A DNA stretch of 64,000 bases from Hirundichthys speculiger. Lineage: Eukaryota > Chordata > Actinopteri > Beloniformes > Exocoetidae. How positions within the stretch are numbered: position 1 is the first letter of the stretch; the number at the start of each line of letters is the position of its first letter. The notes under the pieces are model-generated. The model saw nothing but the letters and a program-made list of their open reading frames with translations. It was not told where the DNA came from and did no database searches. This document shows, one piece after another, positions 52,111-63,100 of the stretch. Location of the stretch: contig JAGFBZ010001254.1 in assembly GCA_018398805.1 (NCBI GenBank), forward strand, positions 1,426,001-1,490,000, given 5' to 3'. A program made the translations under genes and the position numbers.

Positions 52111-52328
52111 TGTGGGCCTGTGATGGACTGGCGACCCGTCCAGGGTGAACCCCTGCCTTTCACCTGAGGAGAGCTGAGATAGACTCCAGCAGATCCCCGT
52201 GACCCTGCAGATAGATAATGGATGGATGGATGGATTTTAAGAGAGGACATTTGCGCCAATGCAGACACTATGACATATGCTAGATTTAATTTGTTAGGCA
52301 TTGTTTTGTTGCTTTGCTGTTGGAATGT

Positions 52329-52369
52329 GTGTGGGTGGGGGTGGGGGGGTGGGTGGGGGGGGGGGGGGG
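52329..52369 (+). repeat. G-rich tract with a 15-base G run
   Basis: The plus strand carries several runs of three or more G separated by single T, then 15 G in a row at 52355-52369. The tract meets the sequence requirement for an intramolecular G-quadruplex. Long G runs are also error-prone in sequencing, so the exact length may be unreliable. Confidence 0.85.
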
Positions 52370-53776
52370 CACAGGGGTTGGACTACATTGATTGCAGTCA
52401 TTCATCACAACAGTAACATCTGCTTTAGTGAGGAATTTCAAGCTGAAGCCAATAAATCACAACTCAAAGATACAAAAGCTTTGTCCTATAAAATGTACTT
52501 GTGAACATTGCTGTCATACCTGCCACTGACTAGCTGTCTGCCAGCACAATGCAGTGCTTCAGAATTCAAGTTTATCCTCCTCTTACCACCCATGCCCAGA
52601 ACAAATCTTGAACAGGAGCTGAGACCGAGAAAGAAAGTGCCCCTGACGAGGGGCACAGCTGTAATTGTGCTTGAGATGTATGGGGGCCTGCTCGGCTGAT
52701 TCCTCCGGTCTTCATCTATTAAAGTAATAAGAGCTGTGGCCGTGGCTGGCAAGCTCTCAGGCTCTTATTGGCAAGGACACCAGGGGCAAAGTCTCACAAG
52801 TGTAAATCTTTAAACAGTGAGGTCACCTGCACAGATTTAAGAGAATTAATGCCAGAGCCCAGAGGACAGGATGGCGTGTCAGACCGTATGAGTGAATGCC
52901 ATGGAATTGACTTAACCAAACAGGGTCGTCTTGCAATAATCAATTCTTAATTTCATGCTGAGTGCCCCAGATTAATCTGTGCAGCAAGGGAAAGTGAGGT
53001 GAGCTTTGATTTTTTGGCAGCATTGCTACATTGCTTTTTAAATTTAAAGGGAATGGAATAAGTGGAAGTAGAAAGTGATAGGTGGGATTTCTCATGTCAT
53101 TCAGGGACATAGAAAACTCCAACCATATGGCTATGAGATTTATGATATTGAAGAGCATCCCTATGATAGCAAGGAGACCACTAATGGATGCCATTTGCTG
53201 CAGAGGATATAAAAGCACTTTATCAGGCTAAATTAAAAAAAAGAGAAAGAAATAGTTCAAGAAAACGACTACTAGTCTTTGTAGCTTTAAATTAGAGAAC
53301 CACAAACTGGTTGCAGTTGTGATGGAAACTGCATAATGCATTTCAGACACCGAGAGCCCAAAAATCATTTTCTGTAGGGATCTTTAGCATTATGTTCTGC
53401 CATGCATTTAAATGACCTCATCTCACAGACAGATGTAAGATTCATGAGATTTTTTTTTCCATGTATAATCAGCAATATCCAAGTCAGATCAGCAAGGCTC
53501 AGTAAACAGTTTATTGAATCAAAGCAAGCAGTTTTCACCTTAATGACAGTGTTCACTGGGAAAGACTGACAACTTCAGAGGGAAAAACACTGATGTGTTC
53601 CATATCATCTTCTAAACATCTAATAAGGCTCTCCTCCAACGTGACCTTCATGAAAACAGCTGTCGTAGCGCACACAAACACACTCATCCTCAGGACTCAC
53701 CGTCTAATCACTGGGTCCGATCTGGTGAAAACAATCACCCAGTTAATTAAGAACTGTTTAGTAGACAAGTGTATCA

Positions 53777-53803
53777 AACACACGCACACGCGCGCACACA
53801 CAT
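53777..53803. repeat. CA/CG alternating tract
   Basis: Alternating purine-pyrimidine tract with CACG and CGCGCG segments; potentially Z-DNA forming. Confidence 0.8.
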
Positions 53804-54159
53804 GCAGGAGGAGAGCTTACGGGGACGTCTTAGTTATTTACCAAGTCATTTCTCTTATCACTTAGGCGCTGTAAACAGCCAATGGGGAGGTAATGCAATC
53901 TCCGGTGCTGCTCACTCCAGTCTCAGATCAGTGCCAAAAAAGAAAAAAAGCCTGTTCCTCCGCTTCATCATTCATGACAAAGTAGCTACCTCACAGGTGG
54001 AGCCTACATATTACAGCCTTCCTCCTATACTCCTATTTATGACCCCTGGATGAGCTTTTTCTGCTGGTGAGGAGACTTCAGCCTCACAGTTGTACTTCTC
54101 AGTCAACACCCTGTCACAGAGTTGCATCTATCAAAGATTGATTTAGTCACTGACCTTGT

Positions 54160-54350
54160 GTAATTGATTCGTAACTAACTGTAATTAGCAATCAGAGGGA
54201 TGTAACCAGCCACCCGGAGAGAGCAGCACGTCTGCCAGCGAAGAGACTCGCAACACTGCTGTCACTCGTACTGCTGTATAGTTGAGAAGCCCAGCTTCAG
54301 CAGTGCAAAAGGAATCAGCCGGTGGTTTGCACGGAGCGGAGTAAGGAACA
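54160..54350. promoter_or_regulatory. Candidate conserved non-coding element
   Basis: Clustered TAATT/ATTA cores (TGTAATTGATTCG, CTGTAATTAGCAATCAG) are followed by a repeat-free, more GC-rich stretch. There is no coding frame of note. The call rests on motif density only. Confidence 0.22.
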
Positions 54351-55539
54351 GAGCCAAATCTACAAAACCCATCATATCACATAGTTATGTAAAGCATCAG
54401 CATCTGTTGCTCCATGAAACTGTTACTCTTTCTCTCTGTCTACGGTTGTAATATTTCCTCCACCTTAAGATAGTGTGGTGCGCTCACGCCGGTATTACAG
54501 TGATAAATCTATTGGTGTGGGAAGGTGTCATTGTGGCGCTTTGATTGCTTTCAAGTGAAGAAATGAAAAAAGAAAATGCAGGAATATAATGTAGATGATT
54601 TATTTCAATTTTTTGAAGTCGAAACTCATATTTCTTATACATTTCACATTTTCTTCGAAGGAGCTTGCTGAGCGGATAAGAAGTAGCATTCAACCGAGCA
54701 TTACAAATTGCTGGTTTGAAAGTGATAAAATGGGTTGTTCCATTTTGTTATATCCTTCCCTTTACCCCTACTCTAACTACACCCACTTTTCCACCACACA
54801 CAAAGCGATCAGGGAAAATGCCTTCTTTTCACATAATACAAAGATAAGCATGGTATCTCATACCAGTATCTGTCAAGTGCCATTAGTTCCTCAGCAATTC
54901 CATTTGGCTCCGTGGATCCATACTCCGTTCCTGGTAATGATAAAGTCACTTATATGGATGGCTCTTGGGCTGGCTGTAGATAATCTTCAGTGAAGAACAG
55001 TCCTTGGTGTTCCACTACTTGAAATGATCTCCCTGACTTTGTGTTGCAATGCATGTTGTATCTGAGCAGGAAATATGAGAGTCACTTCAGTTCTGTTGGA
55101 TTAGAAATGGGTCTGTGTCCTATGTTTACATGGGTCAAGTTTGAACAATGTTTGAGGGCCTCACTAATATATCAGAACATACTTATTTGGACGTTTAAGG
55201 AGCTTGAAATGGGTACAGTATAGTTAATTATTATTCTGTAAAAAAAAAAAACAAAAAAAAAACAAGCAAAAACAGTTTCTGGAATAAAATTTTTAAAAAT
55301 TAAAATGCTTCCATCAAGACTTGCATTACTTTTTTTTTACCAGGATCTGAGTTTTTTTTTTTCTTCAAGGATACACAGCTGTTTAGTTCCAGTACCTTGA
55401 GTTCTCTTCTCACTGTGAATGTGAAAATGCATTCACTTTGACTCATGCTGCTTTACTTTTGCTTTTCTGGGATTATACGTAGTCAAACATTTATAGCGGT
55501 GTCAAGGAAGTTTGCATTTTTTAGCCCAGTGGAGGTGAA

Positions 55540-55790
55540 GCTGCCGTTCGTTCTGTAACTGCCTCATTTTTTCCTTTGTCATTACTTTCTCAAATCTTGA
55601 ACATAAGTCCTTTGTGCTGCTTTTTTCATCGGTGTCTGATCACCATCATTCATGATTTCTTTTCATCCTAGAAAATGACTGGTACACCACGATCCTTCAA
55701 GGTTTTAGCCATGCACCGGACAGGCCTCAACCCAGTTTTGGCAGTTTCAGCAATTGTGTTGTTCGCTTGATGCAGACTGATGATTTGAAT
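55540..55790 (-). pseudogene. Possible relic of a Tc1-like transposase (weak)
   Basis: On the minus strand one frame reads NNTIAETAKTGLRPVRCMAK then TLKDRGVP, which looks like a helix-turn-helix segment of a Tc1-type transposase. About 40 bases further on a different frame gives KEIMNDGDQTPMKKA, similar to the Asp-Gly-Asp/basic stretch that follows that domain in such proteins. The frames are broken by stops and shifts. No terminal inverted repeats or catalytic DDE residues were found. This could be coincidence. Confidence 0.25.
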
Positions 55791-55799
55791 ACCATTTTA

Positions 55800-57945
55800 G
55801 ATATTAATTGACTTATTATCAATCATATTTGCTATTACTGATAATGGCGTCAAATTGTAATATATTCAACTTATTTTCTCTTTGCAAAGAAAGGTTTTTA
55901 AAGCATTTTTTCAGTTGTATGTTTTTCTATCAAAAGCAGCAACAACAACATCAAAAATCATTCCATATATGACCTCTTCTCATTGTCATGCCATCAGATA
56001 CTAATGTATTTAAACACAGACTGGTCAAAGCACTATGATGAAACAGAAAAACTACACCGAATAAGTTGCAGCTGCAGTGTGTTACACTCTATGCTTTAAT
56101 GACAATAACCCTACAGGTTAATGGGAAAAAAGAAGAAGAAGAAAAAACTCCAAATGGTAGCTCGTGTAGGCTGGTTGGGCTTGAACACACATTAGTCCTG
56201 TGAAATTACAACATACTAACTACATCATATATGAGGGTTGGACTTTGATTTGACACCAAATAAATATGTTTTTGTAACTGCCTGCAGGGCGTCTATGTTG
56301 TCCAATACTTAGCGGACGAGCTCATTTGCATTGACATGTCATCCAAAATTACATCCTCTTGCTTTCAGCTTTCTTTTTCCAAATTTCATGCAACATTCCC
56401 TGAGTATCATCAAGTGAGGTGGAGCTGAGTATGCACATCCACCTCATCTAGCTCATGCTAAATGGAGGGAAGCTCAGTCTTGCATTAAAATATGATCTCT
56501 GCATCTGCAAAGCTAGTTGAGCACAGCACATTAGTCATCCATATCGAGTCCCACACTGAGTATCCCCAATAACATGCCTGCTTTGCTTATTGCCATAGCA
56601 ACGTTGCATTAAGAACTCCCCGCTCACTGTGGATGTTTGATATCCAGGATTTTTGGTTTTTGGTCACTTTCACAACAGTACAACTATTTACTGAGTGGAG
56701 CCACATGCTTATCCTGATCAAACTGCAGGCAGTGATTCTGAGGCTCATATTGTGAAGCTTCAAGTTGCTAAAGAAAAAAAAACTAAAAGAAAAAAAGAAA
56801 ACTTAATCTTCTGATCATTCCACATATCAGATCAATTAAAAAAGTCAAAATAAAAGTATAAAAAAAAAGTATCATGACAACGTCTTTAAGTAGTTCTGTA
56901 ACTTCAAAACTGATGCCACGATGTGCTGCATGTAGGGTGTTGCAAAGACTAATTCCTCGCATTTGTCAGCTCCTGCGGTTTGTTTACATTTTTGACGACA
57001 GATGTTACAGAAGGTATTTTTTCAGTGTACTTCATGGCAGATCTTTAGCTCAAAAAAGTACAGCAAATGATCAAAAGGGGCATTAATATACTGAGAGAAG
57101 CTGAAAAAAGACAGAGTAACTCGGTTTGTCAGCTCAGGTTACCTAAATCTGTGAAATAATCTGAAATGAAGGAATGCTCTTGTTCAATGCAAGCAGGGTT
57201 TCACTTGCATAAACAGCAGACTGCTATTTGACAAGGCAGCCAGTGTTTTAAAACTGGATATCAAAGTTTCCTTTTACTGCTTTCAAAGACAAACCCTTTT
57301 TTTAATTCAACACTTTTGCAATGCAGCACAAGGGAGAAAATGTGACCATTCAGACAGACTTGTAAATGCCATTAAATTAACCCTACAGTTGTCTTCACAT
57401 TGTGTATACTGTGAAGTAAAATGAGCCACCCTCACTGAAGATCTACATTAAAAGCATTTTAATTTCATTTTAAAGTCAAAATCCCTATTTCATGAAGAAA
57501 CAACCTATCATTCCCCACAAGCTATGCTGTAGCTATATCCGAACTTTCCTTTTTTACAGTTCAGAAAGACTGCATTCATTCAGTGGACATCACTCGTTTT
57601 TATTTCAACACAGCTTGTCATATATGTTTTCTTCACCTAAGTAGATTTTTTGATTGTTATTATTACCATTATTTCTTAAGGTATTGCAAAATCGGTAAAC
57701 AATATTTTTGCCACATTGCACTTGCTTAGCCCAAGAAAGTATCACAAATGTGCAGATAGTAGCTTCGAATGCAATTTACTGAAAGAACTTCTTGTAATAG
57801 TCAAACGTGAACAACATAAACCAACGAGGCAGTCTGAGAGGGCCACCACAACCGCTACAGAAGAAAAAAACGAATAATGCAAGCCACTCCTGACACACGT
57901 CCCCTATCAAAACTCACACATCCATACCTCACTAGGACAAGGTAA
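55800..57945. other. Non-coding stretch, no gene seen
   Basis: AT-rich single-copy DNA with short homopolymers. No exon or complete mobile element was recognised. Confidence 0.5.
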
Positions 57946-58690
57946 TCAATGAGCACATACAGGGTAGAAAGCAGCCGTGTGTGCATGGACCTTGCAGATA
58001 TATTTACCACATTAGCAGCACACAGTATTTAGTTTTAGAGTTCTTCATTGGTGGGCAGAACTGACATCTCTTCCTCTTGCTTGCACCAGCTGGGGCAGCG
58101 GCTGGGCCAGCGGCTGTGGCAGCAGTAGATCCAACCATCTGAACAACTTTCACAACTTCTGATGCTCCAGGAACACACTCCTTTTGTTCAGTTTATCAGG
58201 TATCCAGTTAGGGTTGATCTCATTGCATAACTCAAAGGCGTTGTATGAGGATGCATTAACAAAGGGAAGATGACCAGGGGCCAGTCTTCCTCCTGCAGCT
58301 CTATGTTCTAGTCACTTTGTCCAGGTTGCCCACATCTCCTTTGTTGTGGTTCTAATGCAGGATAATGGCTGGCTCACTTTAGAAAAACCCATAAAACAAT
58401 ATTTAAGGGGTTTTCTCTGCTGTTTAATGCAGTTTTGAATCAAAAATGAACTGAGGACAACAGGAAGGTCAATGCTGGCCAACATTTAGACTTGTGCTAA
58501 AAGGGGTATTTCTTCTGCATTATGAATCCTACCGACTGTTCCTGTCACCACCGTCTTTATTCCTAATTCTAGATCCATACTGCAGCTCTGTGAGCAGTTT
58601 TGGATCAGGAGCTGGTCAGCAAGTATTTATTCATATGGAACTGCAAATATCAATATATGTCCAGCTCCTTCATCCACTGCTATCCCGTCC
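57946..58690 (-). pseudogene. Decayed piggyBac-type transposase (PGBD-like), C-terminal half
   Basis: Translating the minus strand, with several frame changes, gives pieces in the order expected of the C-terminal half of a piggyBac transposase. They are a GAGHI..F segment (about 58655-58672), TVVTGTVGRIHNAEEIP (about 58500-58555), PAIILH then NHNKGDVGNLDKVTRT (about 58320-58380), SCRRKT and WPLVIF (about 58270-58300), YNAFELCNEINPNW (58204-58245), and the C-terminal Cys-rich domain with KRKRCQFCP (near 58055-58079) and YICKVHAHTAAFYPVCAH, ending in a stop at 57946-57948. In-frame stops (one after NEINPNW...HQKL, one before NHNKGD) and frameshifts make it non-functional. The N-terminal half and the terminal repeats were not found, though they could lie in 58700-59620. 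Confidence 0.75.
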
Positions 58691-58699
58691 AGAATCATG

Positions 58700-59970
58700 A
58701 CAGGCAGAGACTGATATTAAATTATTTCAATGTATTAATCTCTTCTCTAGACACCTGAAGCGTTTCAACAATTTTACAGTAGATCAGTTTCTTCCTCAGC
58801 ACTAGCAGCCATCAATTCCTTGATTTCGTTGTCACTCAAGTTTCCTTTCATCACTTTTTTCCTAATTTGTAGAGCAAGATCTACTATTTATTTAAGCTAC
58901 CGTACCATGCAGTCGCAACATTGTGAATGCTTTGCTGTGTTTCAGACCCAACATCTTTAAAAGGATTACTGATAATCACACCACAGTCTTGCCCACTTTA
59001 GCATTTTGGAGAAAGACTCAGAAAGACTTCAGCACTAAATGAATGGGTTCCACTTTCTGCGTGAAAGATGCATGTGTTACTTCAACCAAATCGATACCAA
59101 CAGAGTGGTGGAATGAGGAATTTTAATAATCTTCCCTTCATGGCATTACACAAACTGCAACACGCCTATTGAGCTGATGTTTGAATGTCGTACTTGGTGA
59201 AAATGACACTGATTCTTCAAGAACAGTATTCACAGTTCTTTATATAAAGTATTTACTTTATTTAAGACTTAAAATCATCCTGCAGTTTCTTATTTATTCC
59301 GTAGATGTCATTTGTGTGTATTGAAATAGCAAAACTTAATCTCTTAATCACAGGCTCTTTCCTTGACTCATTTGTGTTGTAAGCACTTTTCCATCCAGAT
59401 ACACAAGACTGAAGCAGTCTGCAGCTTAATGCTGTAACAGTTCAATTCTCCTTCTTAGGGTCCCTCTGTTGGAAAGGAAACCAAAAGTGCTTGCCAGTTA
59501 CTTTGAAACTCCTCTGTCTTAAATAGAGATGTGAAGAATACATTACAAGCTCCTCCAGCTGAGACGGTCAGTCCTTTTGTTCAGCAAGGACAAGAGCTGC
59601 TCCGTCTCTAGCAGGTCTGCAGTCAATCCTTAAGCTTAACAGAGTGCATTTGAGATGCAGCTCAATGAGCATAACAATGAATTAAATTTAACTGAATAAT
59701 GAACATATGATGTCAAGGACAAATTGAAAAAAAAGGAGACATCCATCACAGTCTACACCTCAGAGATTTCTTTTTTTTTTATGGATGATGATTAGATTAC
59801 AAGATTAATAAGTAACTAAATAATATATAATGTGTGCATATTACATGATTGCATTATGCATATTAGTTTTAAGAAAAAAGGTCAAGAACCACTGGATCTA
59901 GAGACATTTGGCGAATCAAAACAAAACAGTTGGCAGATTCATTATGTCTTCTGTTGGCATTTGCACTGCA
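58700..59970. other. Non-coding stretch, may hold more of the piggyBac relic
   Basis: No clear exon. Given the piggyBac relic at 57946-58690, this is where its N-terminal coding part and 5' terminal repeat would be expected, but I could not identify catalytic motifs. Confidence 0.35.
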
Positions 59971-60125
59971 ATAGTCAGGAACACTGCGATGGACTGGCGA
60001 CCTGTCCAGGGTGTACCCCTGCCTTTCACCCGTAGACGGCTGGAATAGGCTCCAGCAGATCCCCGTGACCCTTCAGAGGATGAAACGGGTATAGAAATGG
60101 ATGGATGGATGGATAGTCAGGAACA
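59971..60125 (+). mobile_element. 5'-truncated retroposon tail with perfect 13-bp target duplication
   Basis: ATAGTCAGGAACA occurs at 59971-59983 and again at 60113-60125. The 129-bp insert (59984-60112) begins CTGCGATGGACTGGCGACC and contains GTCCAGGGTGTACCCCTGCC and GGCTCCAGCAGATCCCCGTG. It ends with a GGATGGATGGAT run. It is the same tail as that of the retroposon ending at 52233, here without the tRNA-like head, so it is a 5'-truncated copy inserted by target-primed reverse transcription. The intact target duplication argues for limited age. Confidence 0.88.
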
Positions 60126-63100
60126 AACACTTTTATCAATTGAAAAGGTCTGAAATTTTTTCTGTTTTGTTATGTTCAGACACCAAGGCTATTTGATAAA
60201 AGAAAAACCCTCCACACCAAACATAGATGCCAAGAGGTGTGTGGTGCATCGTAGTCTGATGACAAATCTTCCTTGCGAAGAGGTAGTTTATGGCAGGTTT
60301 GGTGTAAGTCTGAGCTCCATTAGTATTTCTATTCTGAAAGGTCCTTTGCTTCTGGAGAAACAGCTCTTTTAGCCCAATCATCCATGCTTCATTGAGGGAA
60401 GATACATTAAGACTAGTGGAGGAAATCCTTCCATATACAGCCAGAAAGACCTTCACATGGCCTTAGGAGGGAAGATACACTTATGGGATGCTGTTTCAAG
60501 AGCATAGATTTACAATTTAAATAGATAATAGCAGAAGCATTCACAAAAAAACATAGTTGGCATAGTCATGAGTCACACTGCAGAGATTTAAACTTGAAAA
60601 GTCAAGAAGCAAAATGCAGTGAGGCAAAGAGACTATGAGGCCAGTTTGGGAGTTAAGGAGAAACTGCTTTGCTTTCTAACATTTCATGTTATTTTATTAC
60701 AAAGTGTTTTGGGCTTCTAACGTTTTTGGTTTCGGTTCCCAAAAGAAAAATATTGGATACTGACCTCTGTGGCGGTCAAACTAATCACTAACCATTGGAT
60801 TCTGGGCAATAATGAGGACTGGTGCTGAGGTCTGCAGCTCAGTGGATTCATCATGAAAAGTCAAGGTACATTTCATTTATCAAGATTCCTCATCCTATCA
60901 AACTCAACAGCCAGCCAATTGGAGTTTCAGGTCCCTGAAATTGCCCTTTAGCCACAAGGCCAGGACCCTTTACTTCCAATAATGTACAAGTAACACATGC
61001 GCTCTCAGGTGTAATATTGTTGTCTGTATAATCACCTGCTACTGGGAAAAAAAAACATATATATAAAAAAAATATTTAAAAAAAACTGGGTATTTACTGT
61101 CCTGATGTGGCAACATGTCTTTGGATTACACTATTCAAAATAAAAACATGTCCTTTCATGAACATATTCCAAACATATGCACCTCAGAGTACTCAGAAAA
61201 TGTTCTCATGTTGTAATTTTCAACCTGCATCGCTGGAATCTAAAATAATGTTCCAGTTGTTGTTCAGAAAGCAGGTACACAAGGCCAAAACTAACTGTAT
61301 TTCATTTAGCTTCCGGTAGTTCATGCATCAGTGTAGATTTGACCACATAAAAATGAGTTTCCTTCTGCCTGATTTAAGAGGCTATAAAACAGTAATAGCT
61401 CTGTGAAATGGAGTATAAAAAGGGGCAAATTTGGTTTCTAGATGGATGAAAGGTCCACAGGACAGTTCACCTTCCTGTCCAGTAATGTGGGCTTGCGAGG
61501 TAGATTAACAGAGGTCCTAAGCTGAGTGCTGCAGATTGTCGGGATTTAAGGATTTATTGGGGAGGGATTGACGGTAGCGCGTGTAGATCATACTGGAGAT
61601 TGGGAGCAGATGGCTGTGATTTGGGCATGATTATCCGGTCGGCATTGTCACTGATCTCCATCATCCTGTTTCAATTTCTCAGGAAATGCAGCTCATCTCA
61701 AACAGAGAATCCAGCAACCACGGTCTCAGGCAACCGTGTCTATTAATGTTGAGGATTAAAGATGCATCTTCCCTCTTTCCTGCAGTATCTGTGTCCCTCT
61801 CCCAACCCGATGAAGCCCACTATGAAGGTCCATTATGAAACATCTGATATGTAAGCTTGTCTTTCCATGTGTGATACAGCTGAACGTCCACTCTTCCATC
61901 TTCCATTGCCAACATAATTGAGACCGGTGCAGATCACAAGATTAGACCATAATCATTCTGAGAAAAAAACAAAATAAAAATACAATCTGCTTGAGAGAAA
62001 GTCTGCCAAAGGACATGGACCAAAAGAAGGAAATTAATTTGAAGCAATAACAAGTATTGAGGGCTGGAAGGCAAATAATATGCATCTCAAGCGTGAGCAT
62101 ATCCCACTGAGGTGTTTACTTGGCACTGTGAAGTCCATTAGCAGTTGGTTTCTATCAGGTGTGATGGTATGTCCAAAGTTACTACTTAAAAAAGTTAATC
62201 CTGGAGCTGTCTGTGCCATAGAGGAGTGAACAAATCCTCTGTATGTATGTATGCACGTATACACGCTGTTAAAAGCCTTGAGAAGGTTAACTTAGAGGTT
62301 TTATGATGAGTATAAATGCAGATTTTTAAAGACACATGTATACATCCAGTTTCTTCATATGCGCTTACTAGTTAACATTCCATCCTTCATCCATTTTCTG
62401 TTTCATTCTCATGGTCAACCTCCCTATGTTAAACTATGCTCTTGAAACTCTACTAAGAATAAAAAGCTACTTTTTTTTTTCCATTTTCATCCTTTCTTGC
62501 CTGTAATTGCTTCAGCTTCCAATTAAATATCCAGGACTTTATGAAAAAAATCAATTCAGTTCATTGACAGTATGCGTTTCCAATCTGTTTCACACTTTGC
62601 GCGTTAAGCACGTAGGATTTATTTGTTCACCTTAATGTCTGAATAAAAATGAACAGATGCTTCAGTTTATAACCAGCGGAGGGTTTGTTTGAAGATTGAC
62701 TTGACATAACACTGCTAATTTAAAAAGTGAAAAAAGTCAATGAACTATGTGTAACAATTATAATGGTGAATATGAAAAAGCAAAACCCATCCAGAAACAC
62801 CCATGTCCCCTCATGCTACCTCTAAAACTATTTCATAAAGTCGCACCGGCAGAGAGACACTTCATCTCAGTTTAGATCTCCACCCATTATATGTGACAGA
62901 ACCCTCTGTGAAAAGGCCTGTGGGCTATCATTTACACCAGCGTACAGTGTGAGTGAGAATTCCACAACCACAAACCATTAACAGGAATCCCCACATCTCA
63001 TTTCAAATCCTTGCCTTTTCTGTGTGATGGGAGCTGTCATGGATATATGTCTGTGTTTGTGTTGGGCCTGATTTACAAGACCCCGGGCAGGCAGCAAACA

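Larger units (their letters stand above)
50981..52245 (+). mobile_element. SINE-like retroposon with 12-bp target duplication, split by a hAT element
   Basis: ATTTTAAGAGAG occurs at 50981-50992 and at 52234-52245 as a perfect 12-bp target-site duplication. The retroposon (50993-52233) starts GGCAGCACAGTGGCTTAGTGG; TGGCTTAGTGG (51005-51015) matches a Pol III A box, and GTTTGAACCT (51041-51050) is a weak B box. The body contains GTGGAGTTTGCATGTTCTCC and AATCCAAAGACATGCATG. The tail contains GATGGACTGGCGACC and ends in GGATGGATGGAT. Without the nested element it would be about 344 bp. The tail is shared with the copy at 59984-60112. I recognise the body and tail as a very common fish repeat type, probably with an L2-like LINE tail. 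Confidence 0.85.
52246..55540. other. Non-coding stretch, no gene seen
   Basis: Contains a G-rich tract at 52329-52369 ending in 15 consecutive G (52355-52369), and a CA/CG alternating tract at 53777-53803. The block 54160-54350 (GTAATTGATTCG, GTAATTAGCAATCAG) has clustered homeodomain-type sites. No exon was recognised. Confidence 0.45.
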
